Part shown: positions 1-7,034 of the stretch, one piece after another
Layout of the letters: the number at the start of each line of letters is the position of its first letter
How positions within the stretch are numbered: the first letter of the stretch is position 1
From: Promethearchaeia archaeon
GTDB lineage: Archaea > Asgardarchaeota > Lokiarchaeia > Sigyniarchaeales > SOKP01
DNA: 16,421 nucleotides
NCBI GenBank assembly: GCA_029856295.1
Contig: JAHQWS010000296.1
Location: 1-16,421 of the forward strand
Direction: 5' to 3'
Program-made: the position numbers and the translations under genes
Notes under the pieces: model-generated
Database searches by the model: none
What the model was told of the DNA's origin: nothing
Seen by the model: the letters and a program-made list of their open reading frames with translations, nothing else

Positions 1-239
1 AATGGAGATTTACCACCTACAGAAAGTCGACCAGATGTTGGGGCTTTAGTACCCGTTACAATCCCTGGAGCAAATACAAGCTTATTATGGATTCCTAATG
101 GATGGCAAGTTGGAGGTACTTCTATTGAAACGATAGTTGAAGTCATACCACGACCACCTAAAGCAGCATAATCTCCCGGTAAGTCTTCAAACTTAGCTTC
201 TAGTTTAGTCATATTTACTCTTAATATTCTTTTTGGCAA
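1..239 (-). CDS. Aldehyde:ferredoxin oxidoreductase, N-terminal part (runs off the left edge)
   Basis: Seventy-nine codons of a tungsten-pterin aldehyde:ferredoxin oxidoreductase, an enzyme that oxidises aldehydes to carboxylic acids and passes electrons to ferredoxin in the cytoplasm. Seen: the opening residues MPKRILRVNMTK match the family's usual start (…ILRVDLT…), followed by LGGRGMTSTIV, the conserved GGRG turn, and LVFAPGIVTGTKAPTSGR, the usual substrate/pterin-domain segment. The catalytic and [4Fe-4S] parts lie outside the window. The start chosen is TTG at 239, because an AGGTG site lies six bases upstream and the next ATG (212) would remove the conserved ILRVN strand. It has its own promoter and runs away from the tRNA gene. 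Family assignment is secure; the exact substrate class (AOR, FOR, GOR or WOR) cannot be told from this part. Confidence 0.88.
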   Translation of the reverse strand, partial: MPKRILRVNMTKLEAKFEDLPGDYAALGGRGMTSTIVSIEVPPTCHPLGIHNKLVFAPGIVTGTKAPTSGRLSVGGKSP

Positions 240-245
240 ATTTTT

Positions 246-250
246 CACCT
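246..250 (-). promoter_or_regulatory. Ribosome binding site of the left AOR, supports a TTG start
   Basis: AGGTG read on the minus strand, six bases before TTG 239. The same AGGTG(A) core precedes the acyl-CoA synthetase, iorB and the 113-residue membrane protein in this window, so it appears to be the local Shine-Dalgarno form. It decides the TTG start. Confidence 0.6.
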
Positions 251-281
251 CTATTATTTTAGCAGTATATGTTTATGATAA

Positions 282-290
282 TTATTTATA
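282..290 (-). promoter_or_regulatory. TATA-box candidate for the left AOR
   Basis: TATAAATAA on the minus strand. The expected transcription start about 26 bases downstream falls near 260, giving a leader of about 20 bases that includes the AGGTG site. Composition is AT-rich, so this is an inference from spacing. Confidence 0.4.
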
Positions 291-311
291 CATTTTCTAT
301 TTAGAAAGTGA

Positions 312-341
312 GTTCGATATGTACATAAGACCCTATCGAAC
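312..341. repeat. 8-bp perfect inverted repeat upstream of the left AOR
   Basis: GTTCGATA (312-319) and TATCGAAC (334-341) are exact reverse complements separated by 14 bases. The arms contain G and C, unlike the AT-only palindromes common here. The site lies between the tRNA 3' end and the AOR promoter, about 22 bases upstream of the TATA candidate, and could be an operator or a hairpin. Confidence 0.45.
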
Positions 342-373
342 CGAATTTTGATGAATGAAGATATTAGCATTAA

Positions 374-387
374 GAAAAAACGAAAAA
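374..387 (-). terminator. T-run terminator of the tRNA-Arg gene
   Basis: Directly after the tRNA discriminator base the minus strand reads T5, CG, T6. Runs of T without a required hairpin are a known archaeal termination signal. Confidence 0.5.
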
Positions 388-462
388 CAGGCCCGGGGGG
401 AATTGAACCCCCGATCTTCAGCTTAGGAGGCTGCCGCGATATCCATGCTTCGCCACGAGCCT
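388..462 (-). tRNA. tRNA-Arg, anticodon CCT
   Basis: A 75-nt cloverleaf on the minus strand that would read AGG codons. Seen: acceptor arms AGGCTCG and CGGGCCT pair over 7 bp with one T·G wobble; TG at positions 8-9; D stem GCGA/TCGC with a 10-base loop containing GG; anticodon loop CTCCTAA closed by CAGC/GCTG; variable loop AGATC; T stem GGGGG/CCCCC with loop TTCAATT; discriminator G. The 3' CCA is not encoded, as is usual in archaea. The outermost anticodon-stem pair (27-43) is a G·A mismatch. No intron is seen. Confidence 0.93.
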
Positions 463-483
463 TTATATATAAAAGATTCTAGG

Positions 484-491
484 AATATAAA
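484..491 (-). promoter_or_regulatory. TATA box of the tRNA-Arg gene
   Basis: TTTATATT on the minus strand, centred about 26 bases upstream of the first tRNA base (462). This is the expected archaeal TATA-to-start spacing if transcription begins at or next to the mature 5' end. Confidence 0.5.
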
Positions 492-534
492 CCATATATG
501 TTTTTTGATTCTTAATAAACTATTTTCTAAAATT

Positions 535-696
535 TCATAAATTTAAGGCGCTACGGTAATAAGCAGTCCCACATATTCCACAAAAATATTCCCCATTTAT
601 TACTATTGCCTTATCGATTGGAATTTCTTTTTGGCAGTTTTTTACACAACAAGTGACAGTTTTTGCACCATTGTCAAGATCTTCTTCATTAGACAT
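535..696 (-). CDS. Small zinc-ribbon protein, 53 residues
   Basis: A 53-residue ORF from ATG to TGA. Seen: an acidic N-terminus (residues 4-8 contain EEDLD), then C16, C17 and C21 followed by C39 and C42 in a YFCGIC context; two knuckle-like cysteine pairs (C17-x3-C21 and C39-x2-C42) fit binding of one zinc ion. I do not recognise a named family; it is not the ribosomal L37e type often found beside archaeal Sm genes. It is divergent from the SmAP gene and upstream of tRNA-Arg in the same direction. Likely a nucleic-acid or protein-binding ribbon (inference). Paired, regularly spaced cysteines in such a short ORF argue that it is real. Confidence 0.6.
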   Translation of the reverse strand: MSNEEDLDNGAKTVTCCVKNCQKEIPIDKAIVINGEYFCGICGTAYYRSALNL

Positions 697-780
697 TTTA
701 GATCAATTATATTTTTGTGATCTTTAAAAGTAAATAATTAATATATAATGAAAAGGTTTTAATTTTGAAGTATTTTTTCT

Positions 781-797
781 TGATATATAGATTATAG
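781..797 (+). promoter_or_regulatory. Possible promoter of the SmAP gene
   Basis: TGATATATAGATTATAG lies 38-54 bases upstream of ATG 835. A TATA element here would place the transcript start about 10-25 bases before the ATG. No Shine-Dalgarno site precedes the gene, so a very short leader or leaderless message is likely. The region is so AT-rich that the box cannot be fixed with certainty. Confidence 0.3.
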
Positions 798-834
798 TTT
801 TTTTAATTATTATTTTTATTAGTGTATTTAAAAA

Positions 835-1098
835 ATGGAAAGAAAACACCACAGACCTATTGATTACTTACATAATTCAATAAACAAGGTAATCCTTATT
901 AAGGTCAAACGCAACCGTCTCTTCAGAGGGGTTCTCGGAGGATTCGATGAACATCTTAATTTGTACCTTGAAGGGACCTCACAAATATTCGAATATCAAG
1001 ATGAAGACGGAAACATCAGAGAAGAGCATGAGAATTTAGGCTCCATAGTTGTGCGTGGAGATAACGTTATTTTTGTTAATCTAGCGAATCAAGAATAA
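835..1098 (+). CDS. Archaeal Sm-like protein (SmAP/LSm)
   Basis: An 87-residue LSm protein that should form a homo-oligomeric ring binding U-rich RNA, as archaeal SmAPs do. Seen: the Sm1 motif at about residues 20-46 (GVLGGFDEHLNLYLEG, with the conserved FDxHxNL) and the Sm2 motif at 71-81 (IVVRGDNVIFV, with the RGDN/RGNNV turn that contacts RNA). Length is typical. A basic N-terminus (RKHHR) precedes helix 1. An acidic stretch of about 15 residues (YQDEDGNIREEHEN, 54-67) forms the linker between the motifs. It starts at ATG without a visible Shine-Dalgarno site. A hairpin and T run follow its stop codon, so it appears monocistronic. Confidence 0.95.
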   Translation: MERKHHRPIDYLHNSINKVILIKVKRNRLFRGVLGGFDEHLNLYLEGTSQIFEYQDEDGNIREEHENLGSIVVRGDNVIFVNLANQE

Positions 1099-1123
1099 AG
1101 CTTTTGGCTTCTTGTGATTTTTT
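1090..1123 (+). terminator. Hairpin plus T6 terminator after SmAP
   Basis: CAAGAA (1090-1095) pairs with TTCTTG (1109-1114) around a 13-base loop, followed by a run of six T (1118-1123). The 5' arm overlaps the last SmAP codons. Confidence 0.5.
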
Positions 1124-1480
1124 AATTTATTTTAGAGATTTCATCTAAAGAGTTTTACATTAAATTCTAATTAATAGTTAGATCTATCTTAATTTTCTCA
1201 GTTCAATTCTATTATATATGGGATTTCTTTTACCAGATAAAGTAGTCAATTGGTTGATTAAAGAGAAGTAATAAAATAAATTCTTTTTTTTTAATTTTCA
1301 TTTAATTTATTGTAAATGAATTAAATTCATAAATAAATAAATCTTTTAGCACGGTTGGTTTAATACAAAAACGGAAAAATATTGATTAAAAAAATAAATA
1401 AATCATATTACCTAATATTCTTATTAAATTACACTTTCTAATTTTAAACAAATATTTTGGTTAATATAGGTGAAAAATTA
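1124..1480. other. AT-rich intergenic region before the acyl-CoA synthetase
   Basis: No gene is supported here. It holds an ATG-to-TAA reading frame of 17 codons (1218-1271) without a Shine-Dalgarno site, and a 13-base direct repeat AAATAAATAAATC at 1331-1343 and 1392-1404, 61 bases apart and upstream of the acyl-CoA synthetase. It must contain that gene's promoter, but several equally good TATA-like stretches exist and I cannot choose one. Confidence 0.5.
1468..1473 (+). promoter_or_regulatory. Ribosome binding site deciding the acyl-CoA synthetase start
   Basis: AGGTGA ends seven bases before ATG 1481. A longer frame could begin at TTG 1457, but that codon has no Shine-Dalgarno site and would place AGGTGA inside the coding region. 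Confidence 0.55.
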
Positions 1481-3100
1481 ATGCAAATACCCAATTTAAG
1501 ACATTTATGGGATTATCCAGAATATTGGGCTGAGAAAGATCCCGATCTTCCAATAATTAGATTTAAAAAAAACACTATTACTAACAAGGAGTTTAATGAA
1601 GCATCAGATAAACTTGCAAAAGCCTTTCTTTCAATGGGGCTTAAAAAAGGTGATACAATAGTTACAATGTTGCCTACTATACCGGAATACATTCTTACAT
1701 TTATTGCTGCTAGTAAAATTGGTGCTGTAACAATCCCTATGGATATCAATTATAAGAAAGCAGATTTAATACGATTAATACCACACAGCAATCCTAAGGT
1801 TATTGTCTCAATTAATAAATTCGGAAAAACACGTATTTCTGACATGTTAAAAGAATTAAGCTCAGAATTTGGGGATATTAAATATGTAATAGTAGGGAAA
1901 TCCAATTTTGGTATTTCATTCGAGGAAATCTTAGAAAAAAATTATGATCTTGATAAGGAATTGATTAATATAAAGAAATCTCAGGATGAAGATGAAGATA
2001 TTCTCATCATCTGGACGGGCGGTACGACAGGAATCCCCAAAGCAGTATTATTATCTCATAAAAATATTGTCTCGATGGCTCAACTTGAATATCAAAAAAT
2101 ACTTGAAGCTCATATGACTTTTGAACTAAAGGATAGAATGAAGTTTTTAGTTAATTTGCCAGTAAGCCACGTTGGGGGTACCCAAGAATTAATATGCACA
2201 AGTCTTATTGGAAATTGTGAAATGATTATTCAGGCACAATGGTCCCCTTTTGATTCCTTATCGGCAATTAAAAAATACAATATCTCATGGATTGGTGGTG
2301 TTCCTACTATGTTCAAAATTTATCTATCCCTCCCAAATCTAGACAGTTATGAACCTAAGAAATATCTCAAATTTGTTGTAGTTGCTGGAGAGAAAGTTTC
2401 ATTAGATCTATTGGAAGATATAAAAGAGCGAATATGTGAAAATATAATTGATGGATATGGAGCTACTGAGGCAGGTGCTGGAGTAGCCTTTACAGATATA
2501 GGTGATAGTTTTGAGAAAATAGCTGATGGATATGTAGGAAAACCATTGCCAGGAATAGAGATAATAATTGTTGATGAAAATGAGAAAAAATTACCGCAAG
2601 GTGAAGTTGGAGAAGTGCTTGTTTATGGGGCTATAACTAGTAAAGGTTATTATAAAATGCCTGAAGAAAATAAAGTAGGATTTACATCTGATGGCTATTG
2701 TAAAACCGGAGATTTAGGATATCTTGACAAGGAAGGTGGTTTATACATCACTGGAAGGATAAAACATATTATACGTGTGGGTAGTTATACCGTTTTACCT
2801 GGAGAAATCGAGGAGCTTGTATTAAAGCATCCAAAAGTGGCAATTGCCGCAGCTCTAGGGGCTCCAGATGAAATATATGGGGAAGTTATTTGGCTAGTGG
2901 TTATTCCGGAATTTGGCCAAGAAATTGAAGAGGCAGATAAAAATGAACTCTTAAAAATCTGTGAAAAAAATTTAGCCAAATTTAAAGTACCAAAAAATAT
3001 TATCGCCTATCCACTTGATCCCGATAATCTTCCTATTACTCGAATTGGAAAAGTTGATCGTGTTAGGCTAAAAAAGGAATTGATTCCACCCTCAAATTAA
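1481..3100 (+). CDS. Acyl-CoA synthetase (AMP-forming, ANL superfamily)
   Basis: A 539-residue cytoplasmic ligase that activates a carboxylic acid with ATP to an acyl-adenylate and then an acyl-CoA. Seen (numbered from ATG 1481): P-loop-like motif TGGTTGIPK at 179-187, YGATE at 326-330, TGD at 409-411, hinge GR at 425-426, PGEIE at 440-444, and the catalytic C-terminal lysine in TRIGKVDR at about 524. All core motifs are intact and the length is normal. The A3 motif ends in PKA rather than the commoner PKG. The enoyl-CoA hydratase follows 81 bases downstream on the same strand, so the pair probably activates and then hydrates an (unsaturated) acid; the pairing also resembles carnitine/crotonobetaine and cyclic-acid degradation modules, but the substrate cannot be read from sequence. 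A longer start at TTG 1457 is possible but less likely. Confidence 0.92.
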   Translation: MQIPNLRHLWDYPEYWAEKDPDLPIIRFKKNTITNKEFNEASDKLAKAFLSMGLKKGDTIVTMLPTIPEYILTFIAASKIGAVTIPMDINYKKADLIRLIPHSNPKVIVSINKFGKTRISDMLKELSSEFGDIKYVIVGKSNFGISFEEILEKNYDLDKELINIKKSQDEDEDILIIWTGGTTGIPKAVLLSHKNIVSMAQLEYQKILEAHMTFELKDRMKFLVNLPVSHVGGTQELICTSLIGNCEMIIQAQWSPFDSLSAIKKYNISWIGGVPTMFKIYLSLPNLDSYEPKKYLKFVVVAGEKVSLDLLEDIKERICENIIDGYGATEAGAGVAFTDIGDSFEKIADGYVGKPLPGIEIIIVDENEKKLPQGEVGEVLVYGAITSKGYYKMPEENKVGFTSDGYCKTGDLGYLDKEGGLYITGRIKHIIRVGSYTVLPGEIEELVLKHPKVAIAAALGAPDEIYGEVIWLVVIPEFGQEIEEADKNELLKICEKNLAKFKVPKNIIAYPLDPDNLPITRIGKVDRVRLKKELIPPSN

Positions 3101-3168
3101 AGGAGTTTTGGTAATTAATCTATTTTTTCAAAATTAAAAAAAAATATTAAATTTTATCTTATAAAAAA

Positions 3169-3173
3169 GGAGG
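3169..3173 (+). promoter_or_regulatory. Strong ribosome binding site of the enoyl-CoA hydratase
   Basis: GGAGG, inside AAGGAGGTT, eight bases before the TTG start at 3182. It is the most complete Shine-Dalgarno match noted in the window and supports the TTG start. Confidence 0.65.
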
Positions 3174-3181
3174 TTCTAAAT

Positions 3182-3946
3182 TTGAAAGATATTGTAGTAT
3201 ATGAAAAAGATAAAGATATTGGAAGGATTACTCTAAATAAACCAGAACAACGAAATTCTCTAGACTTGGAAACGCTAAAGACAATTATAGATGTTTTTAA
3301 TGAAAGTGCAGAAAATAATGATGTATGTGTTATTTATACTGCGAATGGAAAAGATTTCACCGTCGGAGCTAATTTAAAATATGGATATCAACTCCTCAAC
3401 GATGTAACTAGACTAAGTGAGGCTATTGAATTTTTAAATGCTTTCCAAGATATTACAAGAGCAATAATTAATCATCCAGGAGTAATTATCGTAGGATACC
3501 ATGGTTGGGTCATTGGAGGAGGATTTGAACATACTATTTGCTGTGATCTGAAAATAGCTGCTAACGATACAAAATTTATGCTTCCAGAGTTGAATATGGG
3601 CCTTTTTTTCGGTAATCTCGTAACAAAACTATTACCTCGAATGGTTGGCGAATGTCGGGCTAGAGAAATCCTCTATTTAGGAAAAGAGATTACAGCAGAA
3701 GATGCATATAAAATGGGATTAATTAATGAAGTATGTAAACCTCAAGGACTTAAAAGGGTTCTAAATCGATATGCGAATTCGATAATTCAAAAAGACCATA
3801 TTGGTCTTCGATGGACAAAAACACTATTAAATGAAAATCGAGACCGAGATAATGAATCTGTATTAGAAAAAGAATTAATGGGAATGATAACAACTGGTCA
3901 ATCTGAAGAGGTTAGACGTAGAATTGAAATGTTTGTAAAGAAATAA
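3182..3946 (+). CDS. Enoyl-CoA hydratase/isomerase (crotonase family)
   Basis: A 254-residue crotonase-fold enzyme, expected to add water across the double bond of a 2-enoyl-CoA. Seen: the N-terminal strand/turn ITLNKPEQRNSLD (16-28), oxyanion-hole segment GKDFTVGANL (56-65), second oxyanion segment GWVIGGGFE (108-116), and LPELNMGLF (134-142). The two glutamates that serve as acid and base in true hydratases are present (E116 and E136), so it is probably a hydratase and not merely an isomerase or binding protein. Length is typical and there is no organelle or export signal. Starts with TTG behind a strong GGAGG. It follows the acyl-CoA synthetase and probably shares its transcript; a hairpin-T terminator closes the unit. 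Confidence 0.93.
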   Translation: MKDIVVYEKDKDIGRITLNKPEQRNSLDLETLKTIIDVFNESAENNDVCVIYTANGKDFTVGANLKYGYQLLNDVTRLSEAIEFLNAFQDITRAIINHPGVIIVGYHGWVIGGGFEHTICCDLKIAANDTKFMLPELNMGLFFGNLVTKLLPRMVGECRAREILYLGKEITAEDAYKMGLINEVCKPQGLKRVLNRYANSIIQKDHIGLRWTKTLLNENRDRDNESVLEKELMGMITTGQSEEVRRRIEMFVKK

Positions 3947-3952
3947 TATTCG

Positions 3953-3988
3953 AGATAAAAATAAATAATAATTTAATTTATCTTTTTT
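3953..3988 (+). terminator. Hairpin plus T run after the acyl-CoA module
   Basis: AGATAAA (3953-3959) pairs with TTTATCT (3977-3983) and five further T follow. More T-rich sequence continues to about 4010. It lies a few bases after the hydratase stop codon. Confidence 0.5.
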
Positions 3989-4170
3989 CCAATTTTTTTT
4001 ATTTTTAATTTTAGGTTAAGAAATAAAGAAAATTCGAAGTATTGGTATTTACTACGTTCTAATTGAATTTTCATATAAATATTTTTTTAAAGTTTCAAAT
4101 CTTTTTTGAATTATAATGAAAGGTTGTTAACTTAATGATAATAATTAATTTAATAGGATTTTAATAAAAT

Positions 4171-6297
4171 TTGAGCAAATTGTCTGAAGTCCAGAGAACT
4201 GAAACGGACTCGTTTCTTGTAAATCCTAATCTTGGGCATCCTATCTTTCTAAGCATTGATCAAGATTTAGAATTAGAGCAATTCCAAACTCATTTATTGT
4301 TTGTAAGTCAAATTGATGATTTGAAGAGATTTGAGAAAAATCTAAGAAATAAAATAAAACTAGTTCCAATTCTCGAGTATAAATGGAAGTTGAGACGATT
4401 ATTTGAACAAGGGAAAAAGGAGTTTGAATTCAAAAAAAAGGAAGAAAAAGGATTTTGGTCAAGGTTTAATAGAAAAAAGACAAAAGAAAAAGAAGAATTA
4501 ACTCTGCTTCAAAAATTAATTGATTTTGAAAAGAGATTTGTAAAGTTAACTCCTCGTGCGTTTCGAGGAGATGAGCTCTCACCATTGATCTTAAGCGTAA
4601 AACCTGTATTGATAACAGAAATAAGTAATAGCAATTATATCAAAAATGAGTATTGTTGCCCTCAAGATTATTTAATAAAATATCATGCTTTTGGCACTCC
4701 AAATCAACTTTACAATCAATTTTATGATGTTGTAATTGAATTCACATTAACTGAAGAAATTTTAGAATTCTTGAAAAAAAGAGATTTTCTAATGTTTGAT
4801 ATTTTACACGAAAAAGAAGGATCAAATAAGCGAATTAACTATCATTCAATAGTGATCTCTAAGAAAGATTGGAGCGATTTCACCTTTGTACACGCTACTG
4901 ATATACATATTGCCGAGAGAAATGATAGAATTTATGGAGCTATAAAAAAGTGGACTGAATTGTTTCAAATGAAATCTGAAAATGAAATCGCTGAATCGGC
5001 TAAAAAAGAAATACGTGTAAATTTCGATGAATATGATGAAATTGGAGAATTAGAAATTGATGAGGATGGCTATGATCCCTTAACACCTCAAGATCCCTTA
5101 AAAAAACGCCTAGTTAATCCTAATAATCAATTTAGAAAGTTTATTAAACTTATGAATAAGAAAGTTCTCCAAGATGAATTAGATTTCATAGCTATAACTG
5201 GAGATCTCGTTGATTTTACCCTTTTGAGTAAATTGCCTAAAGATGTAGGAAAATATCTTGAATTTTCTTATGATCATAGTAATTGGAAAATTTTTAAAGA
5301 AATTATTTTAAATTTGCCTCAAAAAAAAAGGGCTGGTATGATCAAAGGGGAAGAGTTATTATGTCCTGTATTTACAATTCCCGGAAACCATGATTATCGT
5401 CCATTTCATTACGATCTTCGTTGGGCAGGTATGTATAGAAAAATTGGATTAAGACTGGAAGAAGCTTTAGCATTAAATGATAAACTATTAGCGATTCCAA
5501 TTAGCGCAATTACAAAAACTAAAAAAGCTTTAAGAGCATATTTTTCAGAAATTAACCCCTCCCTAGATTATTCATTAAAACTTGGAAAAAATAATTTTGT
5601 TTTTTTAAATTCTGGTTCAGATTCTTGGAAAAACCTAAGAGATATGCTCACTGGGCATCCCTCTGTTACAGGACTAAAGGATAGACAGATTCTCTATCTT
5701 GAGAATTTAATTAATAATAAGATTCAAGATGGTGAAAACACGTTTCTATTTGTCCATGGTCCTCCAATAAATCCAAGGAAGAAAATTGGTTTTTTTAAAA
5801 GACTTAGAAGCTCTTTAACAAGGAAAATTATATATAAAATTGATGAATTTAAAGAAACACTTCTCAATAAGCTTGGAGTGGCGCCCTCAAAAGCTCGTAT
5901 CGATGGAAAATTTAACGTTAAATATGGTACAATTTCTACTAATTGGGAAAAATTAATTTGTTTTTGCAAAGATTTTTGTGTGTTGACTCTTTCAGGTCAT
6001 ACACACACCTTAAAAGAATTTCGGTTAGGAGATCCAAAAGGAAATGTATCGAAAGTATTTTCTGCTCCCCCCTTTAGCTTGAAAAAACTAGAAAATCCTG
6101 CTGCAATCTATTACGATTTATATTCTGATATTCATACAAAACCAGAGGATATTGAAAAATACGGGCCCTATGTTGTCCAAACTCCTGCCTTAGGGTTAGG
6201 AGGATATAGAAATCCCAAGTTAGTAGGGGCTTATAGAGAAGTAAAAGTCCATGAGGGAAAATTAGCTTCTTTTAAAATAAAGTTTATACATAAGTGA
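4171..6297 (+). CDS. Large calcineurin-like metallophosphoesterase
   Basis: A 708-residue protein with a complete dinuclear-metal phosphoesterase site. Seen, in order: DIH (D244, H246), GDLVD (D345, D348), GNHD (N406, H407), H529 in FVHGPP, and GHTH (H610, H612). These five blocks define the calcineurin-like superfamily and hydrolyse phosphomono- or diesters. About 230 residues precede the catalytic domain, including a lysine/glutamate-rich helix (80-112) and a strand-rich part (140-230). About 100 residues separate blocks 1 and 2, including a strongly acidic stretch (285-300). No signal peptide or membrane helix is seen, so it is probably cytoplasmic. The substrate is unknown. The start is TTG 4171; the nearest AGGA is about 12 bases away, so the start is less certain than the frame. 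The gene ends six bases from the convergent iorB stop. Confidence 0.88.
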   Translation: MSKLSEVQRTETDSFLVNPNLGHPIFLSIDQDLELEQFQTHLLFVSQIDDLKRFEKNLRNKIKLVPILEYKWKLRRLFEQGKKEFEFKKKEEKGFWSRFNRKKTKEKEELTLLQKLIDFEKRFVKLTPRAFRGDELSPLILSVKPVLITEISNSNYIKNEYCCPQDYLIKYHAFGTPNQLYNQFYDVVIEFTLTEEILEFLKKRDFLMFDILHEKEGSNKRINYHSIVISKKDWSDFTFVHATDIHIAERNDRIYGAIKKWTELFQMKSENEIAESAKKEIRVNFDEYDEIGELEIDEDGYDPLTPQDPLKKRLVNPNNQFRKFIKLMNKKVLQDELDFIAITGDLVDFTLLSKLPKDVGKYLEFSYDHSNWKIFKEIILNLPQKKRAGMIKGEELLCPVFTIPGNHDYRPFHYDLRWAGMYRKIGLRLEEALALNDKLLAIPISAITKTKKALRAYFSEINPSLDYSLKLGKNNFVFLNSGSDSWKNLRDMLTGHPSVTGLKDRQILYLENLINNKIQDGENTFLFVHGPPINPRKKIGFFKRLRSSLTRKIIYKIDEFKETLLNKLGVAPSKARIDGKFNVKYGTISTNWEKLICFCKDFCVLTLSGHTHTLKEFRLGDPKGNVSKVFSAPPFSLKKLENPAAIYYDLYSDIHTKPEDIEKYGPYVVQTPALGLGGYRNPKLVGAYREVKVHEGKLASFKIKFIHK

Positions 6298-6303
6298 TCT
6301 TTA

Positions 6304-6954
6304 TCAATTAGTAATTAAATTATAACCAATCTCAAAAGCTTCTATATTCTTTTTATCTCCTTTAAAGAATTCTTCCAATACCTTAATTATTGCATCTTTA
6401 TTTAAAATTTCCTTAAATTCTTTTGCCCCTACACCCAATATAATAATATTAGCATAAATCGAATTATTTAATTTAATTTTTGAAAGTTCATTGAAATCCA
6501 TAGATATCGTTCTCCTTGCGAATTGATCAAGAACATCAATGATTTCTGCGTTTGATGGATACTTCTTTTCTTTTTCTGAGCCGATAATAACATTTCTAGG
6601 ATATAATCTATGAGTATTTAATATTACGACAGTCGCCTCAGAAATATATCTTAAATTTCTTATAGTTTCAAGTGGTTCTAATCCTAGAACCAAATGAGCA
6701 TCGTTAATAGGAATCATAGGAGAAATTAAATCATCGACCTGATAATTATGTTCAAGAGTATAAATCCGAGAATCAATCAAATATCGAGCTGTAGCTGATA
6801 CTGAACCTTCTCTCTGAGATACCCCCCTCGTTTCAGTGCCTACGACATTCTTAACGAAGGGAGTTTTCATTCCGTAAGATCTTAAAATGTTTCCTAATAG
6901 AACAACTCCCTGACCACCGACTCCTGTGACTAAAATATTATATATGTCGCCCAG
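6304..6954 (-). CDS. iorB: Indolepyruvate:ferredoxin oxidoreductase beta subunit, CTG start
   Basis: The gamma-domain subunit of IOR, which with IorA converts aryl 2-oxoacids, CoA and oxidised ferredoxin to aryl-acetyl-CoA, CO2 and reduced ferredoxin. Seen: YNILVTGVGGQG, the conserved GxGGxG loop, at residues 5-16, followed by GTETRGVSQREGSV, another family signature. The first ATG in frame (6870) lies after the glycine loop and would delete an essential strand. Reading upstream there is a TGA at 6963-6961, then TTC, CTA and CTG; CTG 6954 sits six bases after AGGTGA, the same arrangement as other genes here, and gives a 216-residue protein of normal length. I therefore call CTG as the start (inference). 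ATA or ATT codons just inside the frame are weaker alternatives. Its partner iorA is 3.3 kb away. Confidence 0.85.
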   Translation of the reverse strand: MGDIYNILVTGVGGQGVVLLGNILRSYGMKTPFVKNVVGTETRGVSQREGSVSATARYLIDSRIYTLEHNYQVDDLISPMIPINDAHLVLGLEPLETIRNLRYISEATVVILNTHRLYPRNVIIGSEKEKKYPSNAEIIDVLDQFARRTISMDFNELSKIKLNNSIYANIIILGVGAKEFKEILNKDAIIKVLEEFFKGDKKNIEAFEIGYNLITN

Positions 6955-6960
6955 TAGGAA

Positions 6961-6966
6961 TCACCT
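6961..6966 (-). promoter_or_regulatory. Ribosome binding site supporting a CTG start of iorB
   Basis: AGGTGA on the minus strand, six bases before CTG 6954. Its last three bases are an in-frame TGA, so the coding region cannot extend further upstream; this bounds the start to a few codons. Confidence 0.55.
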
Positions 6967-7025
6967 ACATGTGAAATCTTATGATGAAAATTAGCAAGTT
7001 TAATATTACATTCGTAAAAATAAGC

Positions 7026-7034
7026 TATATAAAG
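7026..7034 (-). promoter_or_regulatory. TATA-box candidate for iorB
   Basis: CTTTATATA on the minus strand. A start about 26 bases downstream (near 7003) leaves a leader of roughly 45-50 bases carrying AGGTGA. It suggests iorB is transcribed on its own and not from the sialidase unit, after whose stop codon the minus strand is T-rich (an eight-T run near 7095-7105). Confidence 0.4.

Noticed and set aside
388..462. tRNA-Arg as an attachment site for an integrated element
   Set aside because: No integrase gene and no repeat of the tRNA 3' end was noticed elsewhere in the window.
701..722. GATCA and TGATC inverted repeat upstream of the zinc-ribbon gene
   Set aside because: Only five pairs with a long spacer; expected by chance in this composition.
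1218..1271. A 17-codon frame (ATG to TAA) in the gap before the acyl-CoA synthetase
   Set aside because: It has no ribosome site and is too short to judge without conservation; left as part of the intergenic description.
4090..4115. TTCAAA/TTTGAA hairpin before the phosphoesterase
   Set aside because: Six weak pairs in AT-rich DNA, with no position relative to a clear promoter or start.
5724..5969. An 81-codon frame on the minus strand inside the phosphoesterase
   Set aside because: It lies wholly antisense to well-conserved catalytic sequence, has no recognisable motif, and is a shadow of AT-rich coding on the other strand.
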